A stretch of DNA of 64,000 bases, from assembly GCF_000208745.1 (NCBI RefSeq), contig NC_030851.1, positions 26,917,668 to 26,981,667 on the forward strand, written 5' to 3'. This document shows, in pieces, positions 36,146-47,899 of the stretch. The notes beneath the pieces were generated by a model. That model saw only the letters and a program-made list of their open reading frames with translations, was not told the origin of the DNA and ran no database searches. Made by a program: the position numbers and the translations under genes. Position 1 is the stretch's first letter, and every line of letters starts with the position of its first letter. This DNA is from Theobroma cacao (lineage: Eukaryota; Streptophyta; Magnoliopsida; Malvales; Malvaceae).

Positions 36146-36996
36146 NNNNNNNNNNNNNNNNNNNNNNNNNNNNNNNNNNNNNNNNNNNNNNNNNNNNNNN
36201 NNNNNNNNNNNNNNNNNNNNNNNNNNNNNNNNNNNNNNNNNNNNNNNNNNNNNNNNNNNNNNNNNNNNNNNNNNNNNNNNNNNNNNNNNNNNNNNNNNNN
36301 NNNNNNNNNNNNNNNNNNNNNNNNNNNNNNNNNNNNNNNNNNNNNNNNNNNNNNNNNNNNNNNNNNNNNNNNNNNNNNNNNNNNNNNNNNNNNNNNNNNN
36401 NNNNNNNNNNNNNNNNNNNNNNNNNNNNNNNNNNNNNNNNNNNNNNNNNNNNNNNNNNNNNNNNNNNNNNNNNNNNNNNNNNNNNNNNNNNNNNNNNNNN
36501 NNNNNNNNNNNNNNNNNNNNNNNNNNNNNNNNNNNNNNNNNNNNNNNNNNNNNNNNNNNNNNNNNNNNNNNNNNNNNNNNNNNNNNNNNNNNNNNNNNNN
36601 NNNNNNNNNNNNNNNNNNNNNNNNNNNNNNNNNNNNNNNNNNNNNNNNNNNNNNNNNNNNNNNNNNNNNNNNNNNNNNNNNNNNNNNNNNNNNNNNNNNN
36701 NNNNNNNNNNNNNNNNNNNNNNNNNNNNNNNNNNNNNNNNNNNNNNNNNNNNNNNNNNNNNNNNNNNNNNNNNNNNNNNNNNNNNNNNNNNNNNNNNNNN
36801 NNNNNNNNNNNNNNNNNNNNNNNNNNNNNNNNNNNNNNNNNNNNNNNNNNNNNNNNNNNNNNNNNNNNNNNNNNNNNNNNNNNNNNNNNNNNNNNNNNNN
36901 NNNNNNNNNNNNNNNNNNNNNNNNNNNNNNNNNNNNNNNNNNNNNNNNNNNNNNNNNNNNNNNNNNNNNNNNNNNNNNNNNNNNNNNNNNNNNNNN
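36146..36996. other. Assembly gap of 851 N
   Basis: Run of N inside the family C solo LTR. By comparison with the other C LTRs, the missing part should contain the donor-like site and the minisatellite array. Confidence 1.
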
Positions 36997-36998
36997 CA

Positions 36999-37330
36999 TT
37001 CTCGCTGCAGCGAGAAACTTTCTGTTTTCTGGGTTGTAATTTCGCTGCAGCGAGAAACATTCTGTTTCTGGGAAGAAATTTCACTGCAGCGAGATTGAAT
37101 CTCGCTGCAGCGAAAAACTTTCTGTTTTGGTCTCTTATCTTGTCCAATTGCTGCCCTATCTTTCACTTCTTTGCTACCATATGGGAGCATGGACTTCCAA
37201 CATTAAGGATTAAAAGAGTTAAGTTTAAAATGAGGAGGTTTAGTGAGAAACCTTCGTTCGGTTAATAACTAAATTCCAACGTCGCTGCAACGAAAATTCA
37301 TTCTCGCTGCAACATAGCTACAGCGAAGAT
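36999..37330 (+). repeat. Cluster of CTGCAG-centred palindromes
   Basis: The 18-bp perfect palindrome TTCTCGCTGCAGCGAGAA is at 36,999-37,016. Close variants are at about 37,041-37,056, 37,080-37,094, 37,099-37,116, 37,281-37,295 and 37,300-37,325. Confidence 0.95.
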
Positions 37331-38077
37331 TCGTTGTTGTATTTGACTTGCTTGTGCAATATTGAAGCTTTCATTCTTCAAATGATTCGCTATGTATGGG
37401 TTCATGATTTTCAAATGATTAATCATTTAATGGCTTGATGAGGAGTTTTTAATAAGAATAGAAACAAATTGCATTGTTTTGAAAAAGAATGCATCATGAT
37501 TTCATTAAAGATTCCTTATGGTATGCTTGTTCCCTTCCTTGTTCACTCACTTGGTTTATGCTCACCATTTCAAATTCATGTTTTCAGATCACGAGGCAGC
37601 CGGTAACTAGGACAAGGTATCCTTGTAGACCTGTGTCCATCTTTTGGTAGGTGTCTCGGCATTCAGTAGTTGTACATTCATCCGAGTCCCTCCGCTGGAA
37701 GTCAAGTCTTCTTTTGAGATGTATAGGCGAACCTAATGTACATTATTGGAATACATGTTGTAGACAATGTATGTATATAATAAATGAGAAATGCCAACAC
37801 GAGTTGGCAATGTCTATTACTATTTTGATTTTAAATTTTAAGAAAAATAACTTAGCAGTTTATGATGGAATGATGAATATGTCGTACTATTAGGCTTGCT
37901 TAGGCTTAGTGGACTACGTCCATTGGGCCCATGCACTGGTCATGGCTCGGAATTTGGGTCGTGACAATATCCATAAAGGAATTGAACATTACTTTTTCCA
38001 ACATGCATTTATACTCATGTGCATTCTCATTCACACATTCTGCCATCAATTCACATATTTAGCACACCATCCTAGAT

Positions 38078-39698
38078 TTTTAGCTTTACATTGGTTTTGA
38101 GATGACAAAATTGATTGATTTAAATATGCTTAAAAATGATTGGAAAATGTTTTTAAACTTGAAAAAAATCTTCGAGAGTTACGAAGTTTATCATGCATAG
38201 AAAAATATTTTTAAGATAATTTAAACTCTAAGTGCCAACCTTAAAAATCTATCTTTTGAATGAAAAGAATCGATTCTCAATTAAATGGAAAGCAAAATTT
38301 ATTCTCTTATTATAGGAAGAATCGATTTCGAGAAAAGAAAAAGTTAGTTCTTGGAAGATAAAAGCTTTAGATTTGGGAAGAATTGACACATCAAAGAGCA
38401 AGAATCGATTCTGGAATAACAGAATGCAGAAAAAAGAATTAGAGCATGAATCAATTCTCCATGAAGCAATCATCAATTTTGAGTGAGAATGAACCAAATA
38501 TCTCAAGTATGAAGACAAAGAATCGATTCTGGAGGAAGAAGATATCGATTCTTGAAGCACCAACGACAAAAATCAAAAAACTTGGTTAAAAAGAAAGAGA
38601 TGGTACAATTGGATAAGATTGGAGTGCCAAAAATCAAGCTCAAATTCAAATTTTGGTGTTAGACCACAGTGGAAAACAAATACATTGGAACAGAAGAATC
38701 ATTTCTATAGAAGTGTAAAGGTGTCAGCTTTGAAACAAATTGTGGAAGAATTGACGTCTCAAGAAGGAAAAATCGATTCTACAAAAATAGAATGTTCCAG
38801 GCTTTAAAGAATGTCATGAAGAACCGACAACTCATTATCAAAGAATTGATTCTCCATGTGTGACAAAAATGTGCAAGTTGACCAAAACGTAAGAAAATCA
38901 TTTTGAAATTCACTCCAATGAGTATATTCTTCAATACCTATATATTCTTGATGAAAAAGGCTTTGGAAGAAACAATTTGAACAATTTGAAAGGTAGAAAA
39001 AATAGGGAAAACAAGAAAGAGAGCCTAAAGCAGAATAATCTTTACTTTAAACAAGAGTAGAAAATCAACTTCACATTTTAATCTCTTAGCTAAATTATTT
39101 GAGCCTAGACCTCACTTCATCATTCATCATTCTTGAGAAAGCTCTCACCTTTTGAACTTAGATTGCTTACCAACCTTATTAGAGGTTTTAAGCTAGAGAT
39201 TCTTTTAAGAATCCACTGTCGTATAGGTTATACCTCCTTGGAAATGTAGTGTTATGGTTATACCTTTGAGCAAAAGGTAGAAAGGTTATGCTTGATCCTT
39301 AAAAGGCATTTTTCTTGTAAAGGTTGTGCTTGATCCTTAAAAGGCGTTTTGGTTGTAAAGGCTATACTTGATCCTAAAAAAGTAGTGACTTTGGTTGAGG
39401 TTGTGTTTGATCTTTGAAAATGCATTCAGTTGTAAAGCTTACACCTGACCCTATGTTAAAAGGCAAGTTGATAGTGGATTTAAACTCCATGTGCTATCAT
39501 GGGAGAAGAAGGCATCAAAGGCTGAACCTCTACAAAAACTTGGCTGAGTACTCTTTACTTGCTTAGCTTATACTCAGTTTTTATAACTCTACTCTATATA
39601 CTTCAATTGTGTTGAAAATTCAAAAAGGGAGAACTTTTATTTAATAACAAATTCATCTTTCCTCTTGGTTACTTTACTTTAAACTTATTTATCTAATA
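38078..39698 (+). repeat. 5' LTR of element E
   Basis: It is homologous to 44,747-46,378. Its start decayed to TTTTAGC from TGTTAGC and its end to CTAATA from CTAACA. It holds several AGAATCGATTCT palindromes (38,266-38,277, 38,401-38,412, 38,519-38,530) and degenerate ones, plus a tandem array of about 38-bp units with GGTTGTGCTTGATCCTTAAA at about 39,250-39,470. Confidence 0.85.
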
Positions 39699-39700
39699 AT

Positions 39701-39718
39701 TGGTATCAAAACAGGTTC
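39701..39718 (+). other. Primer binding site of element E (tRNA-Met type)
   Basis: TGGTATCAAAACAGGTTC lies two bases after the 5' LTR. It is a mutated form of the TGGTATCAGAGC site common in plant copia elements. Confidence 0.85.
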
Positions 39719-39760
39719 TCAAGTTTACAAGTCTAATAACCTTTAAGAGATCCTGAAAAA

Positions 39761-41245
39761 ATGCTTAAAGTAACAAAGACGATATCTTTCAGTTTTATTG
39801 GTGAAAGACAGTCCATGAGGAGACCACCTCTATTTACCAATGAAAATTATCCATTTTAGAGGATGAGGTTTGAAAACTTTATTTAATCCATAGATTTAAA
39901 TTTATGGGATATTATCAAAGAATGACCTCATGTTCTTAGTAAGTTTATAGATAATGAGAGACATGTAAAAACAAGAGCTGTGTGGGATGATAAAGATAAG
40001 AAGTTGATACAGCTAAACCACAAAGCAATAACAGCACTTTTGTGTACTCTTAGTGAGAATGAGTTCAGTAGGGTAGCAAATGCACTTTAGCAAAGGAAAT
40101 TTGAGACGCACTAAAACTTGCTATGAAGGCATCACTCAGGAAAACGAATTAAAGATTAGTATGTTGATATTTGACTATGAGCTATTTAAGATAAAGGATG
40201 GAGAGTTCATCAAAGAAATATATAAGAGATTCACTAAAATTATAGGAGGACTGAAAACCTTAGGAAAGAATTTCCAATGGACAATTAGTGAAGTAAATCC
40301 TCCATTGTTTACCTAAGTCATGGAGACCAAAGGTTATTGTTAAAGAAGAAGCTAAGGACTTAAATGTTCTCAAGCTTGATGAGCTTCTAAGATCCCTACT
40401 CATATATAAAAGGACCTTTAGACATGAAGAAGAAAGGGATGAAGCACTTAAAGGAGATATGAAGAGAAAGAGCATTGCTCGCAAAAACTGTTTAAGAAAA
40501 TGATGAAAAGAATATTGAGAATGATAACGAAGAAAAAGATGATGAAGAGGTTGCTCTATTGATTAGAAAATTCAATAGATTTTTAAGAAGCAAACAAGGA
40601 AGAAGAGATGATAAGCCTCTTAGAAAAGATGGACAAGGAAGAAATTTGAGAAAAGACATTCCAAAAGATGATCATGGAAAAAACCATATCATTTACTATG
40701 AATGCAAGAGGCTTGGTCAGACCAAATACGAATGTTTAGAATTCAAGAAGAGTCACTCAAGAAACTTCAAGAAACAAGCAATGGTTGATGCATGTAGTGA
40801 TACTAATGAATCATAGAATGAGGAAGACGAAGAAATTGCAAACTTATGTTTCATGGGAATTGAAAACTCCAAGCTATGCTCCTTAAATATTTCCTCCTAC
40901 TCATATGATTACAATGATGATTCATATACATTTGATGAACTTCAAAATGCATATAATGATTTAGCTTTTGAATTTGAGCACATGACCTTGAAATACAAAG
41001 AGATTATTTCTAAACTCAAAGATGAAAATGGTTGTCTCAATAAATTAAAAATTGAGTTAGAACACAAGGTCAAACATTTAGAGGATGAATTAAGTGTTTT
41101 GAAAAAGGAAACTAAGGAATTAAATGAATCATTTTTTAAATGGAATATGAGTTCACAAAAGCTTAATGAAATGCTTGAAACTAAAAAGGCTTTCTTTGAT
41201 ATAAAAGGTATAGGATATCATAGAACACTAAAACAAACAAAATAA
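39761..41245 (+). pseudogene. SIRE-like copia gag relic
   Basis: An ATG at 39,761 begins a broken frame with MRRPPLFTNENYPF, RAVWDDKDKKLIQLNHKAIT, LLCTLSENEFSRVANA, LKLAMKAS and LDELLRSLLIYKRTF: the copia gag (UBN2-like) region. A zinc knuckle at about 40,700 has lost residues (YYECKRLGQTKYECLEF, where the CCHC pattern lacks its first Cys and its His). After it, an open stretch at 40,853-41,245 is acidic and heptad-rich (FELEHMTLKYKEI-type segment, LEHKVKHLEDELSVLKKE), likely coiled coil, as in SIRE gag C-termini. Stops and frameshifts break it at several points. Confidence 0.8.
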
Positions 41246-42523
41246 AGACCTTCTTTGAAAAGGAAAATGAAAAACATGGTGCATCACATTTATGCATTTA
41301 CTATTAAAAGATTGGTCACTCTTTATATTTCTACCATCTTAGAAAAACTTCTCTTAGAGAAAATATTGTCAATAAGGTATGGGTTCCAAAAGGAACCAAA
41401 CCTGCTTGGGGGAGAGTTGTTGAAATATTTGAGGTTCCAAGCCGAACCAAATTTGGAAAGATTAACACACATGCACACAAGAAAGCCTGGGTACTAAATT
41501 CAAAAATTGATTTTATTTTATAGGTTGAAGAAAAATGCTTGAGGCCATTTATCAAAAATAAAAGCATGTGAAGATCAAAGATCCATAGTCCAAGAAAAAT
41601 GATCAAAAGAAAAGAAAATTACAATAATTTGGAATCAAAATAAGGAGAAACAAAATTTTAAAGATTGAGCATATAGCAAAATCTGGTGACATCTACAATA
41701 AAAAATAATTGATTACCTATGAAGGATGAATTTTTTAATGATTGATTTCTTTTTTATTGTCTGCATTTGCTTGAATAACATATATATCATAACTTGAATA
41801 TGGTTGATAAATTCTAATCATGACAAGCTGACTCTTGGATTACACTCTGGATAAAGAATGATTCTTCGAATTTGTGATTTAAATTATTAATGTTTTTGGT
41901 GATCATTCTATAAGCATATTGATGATTTGTTGCATTCATATATTATTTCATACATGTGCATCATTTAAATCCAAAAAAGATTGTGCACTAAGCTTAATTA
42001 TTCTTTTAAAAGGTCTCTTCTATTTGTTTTGGGTAAAAATTTCCTGTTATTTCAAGACTGTCAGGTACAAGAATCGACATATTCTTTTGTACAATCTTTT
42101 CTCATGCTATAAAGAACCTGTATTTACCTCCCCTAATATTCAATAACTAACTTCTCATTTTCAAGGAATCAATTCTTCAAATACAGAATGTCTTCTTAAA
42201 ATTTTAGAAGCCAAAAGAACTAACTTCCTTATATGAAAAAATCGATTTTTTTTTAAACAAAAGGACTCGCAAAACTCAAAACATTAAGGCACAAAGAATC
42301 GATAGATGATTGAGGTTTAAAAACACATCTCTTATCTCTAAAAATCATTCAAAAGTCACAATTCTCTAATTTTTTCTCTCTGAAACACTTCTTCTCTTCA
42401 AAAGTGATCATTTAAATGTCAAAAGATTGAAACTTTTTAAAAAAGCTCTTTACTTACAAATCTTTCTATTGAGTTATAGCTAACTCATTTGCAAATACAA
42501 GTTTTTCTAAAGAATCGATTCAG
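41246..42523 (+). other. Element E interior with pol deleted
   Basis: After gag a short relic (41,255-41,497, with IRYGFQKEPN-type repeats resembling the IWVPKG linker of SIRE polyproteins) is followed by AT-rich sequence. No integrase, RT or RNase H motif was found on either strand. Degenerate ATCGAT-core motifs recur (42,240-42,520). Confidence 0.55.
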
Positions 42524-42763
42524 TACACATAAAATCAACAACTTCTTTCAAAACCCTTGATTCCTTACACTTAACCTTTAGAACTGAATCAATTTCTAAA
42601 AAAATGGCACCAAATCAACACTTTCTTTCAAAACCCTTGATTCCCTACACTTAACCTTCAGAACCAAATCAATTTCTAGGAAGATGGCACCAAATCAGCA
42701 CCTTCTTTCAAAACCCTTGATTCCCTACACTTAACCTTCAAAACCAAATCAATTTTTTAAAAA
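42524..42763 (+). repeat. 80-bp tandem repeat, three units, each ending before ATGGCACCAAA
   Basis: The block TTCTTTCAAAACCCTTGATT and the following ACACTTAACC part recur with an 80-bp period. ATGGCACC occurs at 42,604, 42,684 and 42,764, so the leader and start of the env-like ORF are triplicated. Confidence 0.9.
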
Positions 42764-44150
42764 ATGGCACCAAAAAGATCAAGAGAAGAGAAAGGTAAAG
42801 CTCCAGCTATTTCAACCAAGAAATAGAGGAAAAAGACAATTAATGCTCTCGATGTACACTTCTCAACTCTAGAGGAAAGGAAATGTTTGATGAGCATTAT
42901 GCTACAAGAAAGGTATTTCATGGGAGAATTATTGATATGGATTGGCTAGAAAATGAATTTAAATTTCCTTATATTAAGAACTTAAAAGAAATGGGTTGGT
43001 ATGATTATTTGAACCTAAGAAAGGGAGTTTACGAAGATCTGGTTAGGATATTCTATTCAAATGGAACTATTGATTATGAAGATGAGGATGATGAGGATAT
43101 TATGAGTCATGACAATTCATTCCTTACTTCACTTGTTGGTAGATCTATATCATTACCCCCTTAGTGCTTCATCATTGCTTCAAAAGGTATTGAAGCTAAA
43201 ACCCCCAAGTGGAAACGTAATTACTTATATGGAAAAGGAAAATGCAATTCCAAAAAATGAGTTAAATGTTGAGTTCTTGGTAGGACCAATTACAACAGCT
43301 AAATTTTCTAACAGGGCATCAAGGTTAAGTCTTCATGATCGAATTCTACACCTCATTGTTATTTACAACATAAGGCCATTTGGAACCAAACCAAATATTC
43401 TATAGTGAGAAATGAGGAAATGTGGTTCATGTAACACACAAAAAGAAGAACACCCATAGATCTTGATCAATTCATCTTTAGAGTTATGAAATATTTAGCT
43501 TGAGGAGCAAGAAATAATCTGGTCTATGGTATGGTTGTGTGTGAGTTAATTAACAAGTTGAAATTGACACTAGCATTGACAAACCCAAAATACAAAACAA
43601 GATAAAATTCTTGGACAAAAATAGTCTTGGAAAAATGGGTTACAAGTATAATGTTGAACTAAATAGTTGGGTAAAAAAGGATAGAGCACAAGAAAGGATA
43701 CAAGTTGAATAACCAGTATTAGGGACTCCTCTTGCACAAATTTCAGTTGCTACTTCATCAACAGCCACTCCTCAAACTACTGAAGGCCCATCCATCCAAC
43801 CTAGCATAATGTATATGGGTTGAGGTGCATATCAGTTTTTGAGTGCCAAGGTTAAAAATCAAGGAAGAATGGTTTAACAAAATGTTGAGAAAATTAAGTA
43901 GAAAGTTAAGGATTCAATCTCAAAGTTTGTCCCTCAATTTCAAAATGCATTTGATCATTTCTACCATTCAATTGAAAAGTTCCAAGCAACAGTGAGCAAA
44001 CTTGAAAAAGCAATGAAATAGTTGGCGCAAAATCAAATAGACTTGGCACGCAATCAAGAAAAGCTAAATGATGGAATGGACAAAACAACCTCCACCATAA
44101 TCCATAACCTTGATAGCTCTAAATCTGATACTGATTCTAAACCTTAGACA
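42764..44150 (+). pseudogene. Env-like / plant transposon protein relic of element E
   Basis: From ATG at 42,764 it reads MAPKRSREEKGKAPA, a basic start, then a stop. After a frameshift the 42,883-43,164 stretch has RKVFHGRIIDMDWLENEF, LKEMGWYDYLNLRKGVYEDL and VRIFYSNG, resembling the plant transposon-protein domain. The next frame (about 43,200-43,400) has NVEFLVGPITTAKFSNRASR. Near 43,910-44,140 a helical, Gln-rich C-terminus (VPQFQNAFDHFYHSIEKFQ, LAQNQIDLARNQEKLNDGMD) looks like coiled coil. This occupies the env position of SIRE-type elements. It is multiply broken. No transmembrane segment is evident. Confidence 0.65.
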
Positions 44151-44732
44151 TTTCATTGCACAACATTTGCATGCATTTTTGTCTTGTTCTAATATGATTG
44201 TATTACAAATGTTATTTTATATATCCATTGCTTAATGAAATATCTCTTTAGATTATATTTCTTTGTGTTGATATCTATTTTCATGTGTATCACTAATGAT
44301 TGAAAACAAGCTGCTAAGTATGACTGATTGAACCTTTTTGCTGTGAATGTATATGTGCTTTGTTTTGAAATGGTATTTATACTTATGCTATTAAAGCTAT
44401 GTTCTCCTATGAGTTTTTCTTCCCATTATTCCAACTTTATTTTTTGTTCCTTTTGATAAAACAAAAAAGGGAGAGAATATTAGGAGTAAATTTGCCTAAA
44501 GCTTTACATATGTTGATGGCTAGATTTTCTTGAAAAATGATTTCAAAAGTATTTTTAAGATATCATGCAATCTTTTGAAAAGTGCACAAATTCAGGGGGA
44601 GTTCTATTCAAGAAAAATCCTTTCAAATCCTTTTAATAATGTTACCCTGGTTTTGGAATCTTTTGAAATGTTAAGCACAAATTCAGGGGAAGTTCTTCAA
44701 TAAGCAAATTTAGGTCTTAATTTTTTCATATC

Positions 44733-44746
44733 AAAAAGGGGGAGAT
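44733..44746 (+). other. Polypurine tract of element E
   Basis: AAAAAGGGGGAGAT immediately precedes the LTR start TGTTAGC. Confidence 0.9.
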
Positions 44747-46378
44747 TGTTAGCTTTACTCTGGTTTTGAAATGACAAAATTGTTTGATCCAAATCTGCTT
44801 TGGAAATGATTGGAAAATGTTTTTAAACTTGAAGAAAATCTTTAAGAGTTTTGAAGTTGATCTTGCATAGAAAACTATTTTTAAGGTAACTCAAACTCTA
44901 AGTGTTGGCCTTAAGAATGTATCTTTAGAATGAAAAGAATTGATTCTCAATTGTATGGAAAGCAAAATTTATTCTCTTGTTACAGGAAGAATCGATTTTG
45001 AGAAAGAAGAAGTTAGTTCTTGGAAGATAAAAGTTTTAGGAACAAAGAAGAATCGACGCCTCAAAGAGCAAGAATTAATTCTAGAAAGACAAAATGCAGA
45101 AGAAAGAATCCAAGCATAAAAGAATCGATCCTTCATGAAGCAATATCGATTTTGAGTAAGAATGAATCAAAGGTCACAAGTTTGAAGATAAATAATCAAT
45201 TCTTTAAGAATAAGATATTGGTTCTTGAGAATTGATTCTTGAAGCACCAACAACAAAAATCAAAAACTTGGTGAAGAAGAAAGAGATGGTAAAATTAGAT
45301 AACATTCGAGTGCCAAAAATCAAGCTCAAATTCAAATTGTGATGCCAAACCACAGTGAAGAACCAACAAGTTGAAAAAGAAGAATCGACTCCACAAAAGT
45401 ATAAAGGTGTCACCTTTAAACCAAGTTGTGGAAGAATAGATATCTCAAGAAGAAAGAATCAATTCTACAAAAACAAAAAGTTTCAAACTTTGAAGAATGA
45501 CAAGAAGAACCGACAACTCATGATCAAAGAATCGATTCTCCATGTGCAAGCTAGCCAAAATGTACAAAAATCATTTGAAATTTGCTCTAAAGGGTATATT
45601 CTTCATTGCCTATAAATACTTGATGAAAAAACCTCTAAAAGTAATGATTTGAACAATTTTGAACAATTTGAAAGGTAGAGAAAAGTGGGAAAACAAGAAA
45701 GAGAGCCTAGCACAAAAAAATCTTTCTTTTGAGCAAGAACAAAAATTCAAGTTCACATTTTTATCTCTTAGCTAGAGTTTCTTAGCTTAAACTTCACTTC
45801 ATCATTCATCATTCTTGAGAAAGCTCTTACCTTTTTGAACTCAAATTCCTTACCAGCCTTATTAGAGGATTTTAAACTAGATAGGTTATACCTCTTTGAA
45901 AATGTAGTGTTAAGGTTATACCTCCAAGCAAAAAGTTAAGAGGTTGTGCGTGATCATTAAAAGGCATTTGGTTGTAAAGGTTATGCTTGATCCATGAAAG
46001 GCATTTAGATGTAAAGGTTGTGCTTGATCCTCAAAAGGTATTTTGGTTGTGAAGGTTGTGCTTGATCCTTGAAAAAGTGTTCAGTTGTAAAGGTTATGCC
46101 TAATCTTGTGTTAAAAGGCAAGTTGATAATGGATTCGAACTCCTTGTGCTATCAAGGGAGATGACGTAGACATCAAAGGCTGAACCTCTATAAAAACTTG
46201 GTTGAGTACTCTTTACTTGTCTGCACTTTACTTGCTTAGCTTATACTTTATTTTTATAACACTATTTTTTTTTACTTCAATTGTGTTGAAAATTTAAAAA
46301 GGGGGGATTTTTATTTAATAACTAATTCACCCCCCTTCTCTCTCTTGGTTACTTTACTTTAAGCTTATTTATCTAACA
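44747..46378 (+). repeat. 3' LTR of element E
   Basis: It starts TGTTAGC and ends CTAACA, forming the short terminal inverted repeat typical of LTRs. It carries AGAATCGATTCT at 45,528-45,539 and degenerate versions, and the GGTTGTGCTTGATCC array at about 45,930-46,120. Confidence 0.9.
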
Positions 46379-47349
46379 TAGTATATATATATATATATTT
46401 ACATAGCATAGATACATTTGAAAACTCTTTTGAAACATTAAATTCATCTTTAAACCTTTCACAAATTGTGGAAAATAACATGAGAATCATGTAAATCAAA
46501 GTGTTAAATAAACATGCTTATATATATAGATATATATATATATATATATATATATATCAAAATTCTTAAAATATAGTATCTACTCACCTCAAAATAATCC
46601 TTTTGTTAGCACCCAATCGACACACCAACACTTCATTCCAAATTAATTCTTGGAGCATCTACAGTTCCTTTGACATTCGATCGTTCATTGTTAAATTAAC
46701 TTAAGGCTATAAATTTCATAAATTGAAAATAAGCTAGCATAACCCAACTTAATAACATTCTAATCTAACTTCCAACACTTCATCTACTGTTCAGAGGTAA
46801 ATTTAATGTTATAAATACTTAAATCTATGTCTTTCTTACCTTGGGGAGCTTATTGAGATAGAAACAAGTGGAAATAGCTAACCCTTAGAGAGAAAAACAA
46901 AATCTATTTTAAAAAAAGAAAATCAAAATTGAAAACTATAGATTTGTAAAGATTAATAGTTGAAATCTTACCCTTGTTGCTCAGAAAATGGAAACCAAAG
47001 CTAAAGTTGTGAGCAAAAGGTGATTTGATAAGTGAGGAAGAAAAGAAAGTTAAAAGTTGAACAAAAATGTGAAGCTAGAGAAATTAAGGTCAAAGAGGTG
47101 AGCAAATTGAGGGGGAAGGTCAAAATAACCTAAAGAGGAAATTTTCAGGGTCAAATTACTATTTTTCCTCCTTTTATTTTTGTAAACAAGATGATAGGTA
47201 TCGATACTTTGGGCTCAAGTATCGATACTTTCTTTTTTGGGTTTCAAATATCGATAACTTTGAAAAAGGTATCAATACTTCTTATTTAAAATACCTTTTA
47301 AAAATCTTCTAAGTAGTAGGTATCAATACCTTGTTAGTATCCATACTTC
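46379..47349 (-). repeat. Old LTR-like sequence F, main piece, with ATCGAT palindromes
   Basis: It begins with TA microsatellites (46,381-46,400 and 46,520-46,558). On the minus strand it has a donor-like CCCCAAG|GTAAGAA near 46,845 and, between 47,190 and 47,349, GTATCGATAC (47,198-47,207), AAGTATCGATACTT (47,217-47,230) and degenerate copies. The module order resembles the other LTRs, so it is called LTR-like. No ends or duplications could be fixed. Confidence 0.5.
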
Positions 47350-47573
47350 TAAAGCCGACCCTTGGGTGAAGCCACCCAAGCAAGAGCTTTAGGCCCTCAA
47401 TTTGAGGAGGCCCCAAATTTAGGGAAGATTTATAATTTTATAATAATTATAATATAATTAGTTATATTAAACATATATAAATATTAAGATAATTAATAAA
47501 ATTACATATTTTCTCATTTTTTTTAATTATGTGTCTAATAAATCTCAATTTTCTATCACTTCTTAATTTATAG

Positions 47574-47865
47574 AATGCTATTAATTCTCAACTATATTCT
47601 CTTATTTTCAATCAACTAATGATCATATGTATTTAATCATCTCTAACAGCTATTTTTTTTTCACTTATTTCTCTTGTTTCCAATCAACTCATTTAATAAT
47701 TTCCAACTGCTATNCTTATTTTTATAATGCTATTAATTCTCAACTATATTCTCTTATTTTCAATCAACTAACGGTCATATGTATTTAATCATCTCTAACA
47801 GCTATTTTTTTTTCACTTATTTCTCTTGTTTCCAATCAACTCATTTAATAATTTCCAACTGCTAT
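47574..47865 (+). repeat. Tandem copy of about 140 bp across a single N (47,714)
   Basis: The sequence from AATGCTATTAATTCTCAAC at 47,574 recurs at 47,726. The copies differ at a few bases (for example TAATGATCAT versus TAACGGTCAT). Confidence 0.85.
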
Positions 47866-47899
47866 TTTTTCCCTATATATAGAACCAATTATTTTTTTG

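Larger units (their letters stand above)
35507..37966 (+). mobile_element. Solo LTR of family C, forward, with internal N gap
   Basis: It starts TGTGATACCCC at 35,507, ends GGGTCGTGACA at 37,966, and has perfect ATATC duplications at 35,502-35,506 and 37,967-37,971. In order it has TATAAATATC near 35,898, a pyrimidine-rich leader, the 851-base N gap, CTGCAG-centred palindromes (36,999-37,330), TTCACTCACTTGGTTTATG at about 37,541, TTTTCAG ending at 37,587, and the terminal block (about 37,893-37,966). Frames running through the N run are meaningless. Confidence 0.9.
38078..46378 (+). mobile_element. Element E: SIRE-like Ty1/copia, decayed and internally deleted
   Basis: LTRs are 38,078-39,698 and 44,747-46,378. 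A PBS (39,701-39,718), a gag relic, an env-like relic and a polypurine tract (44,733-44,746) are in the right order. Integrase, RT and RNase H of a copia pol are absent between about 41,250 and 42,520. The 5-bp flanks (TAGAT, TAGTA) match only partly. The LTRs have diverged visibly, so the insertion is older than the family C elements. Confidence 0.85.

Noticed and set aside
36057..37265. Long open frames on both strands over the N run
   Set aside because: They exist only because N codons are not stops. The flanks belong to a family C LTR.
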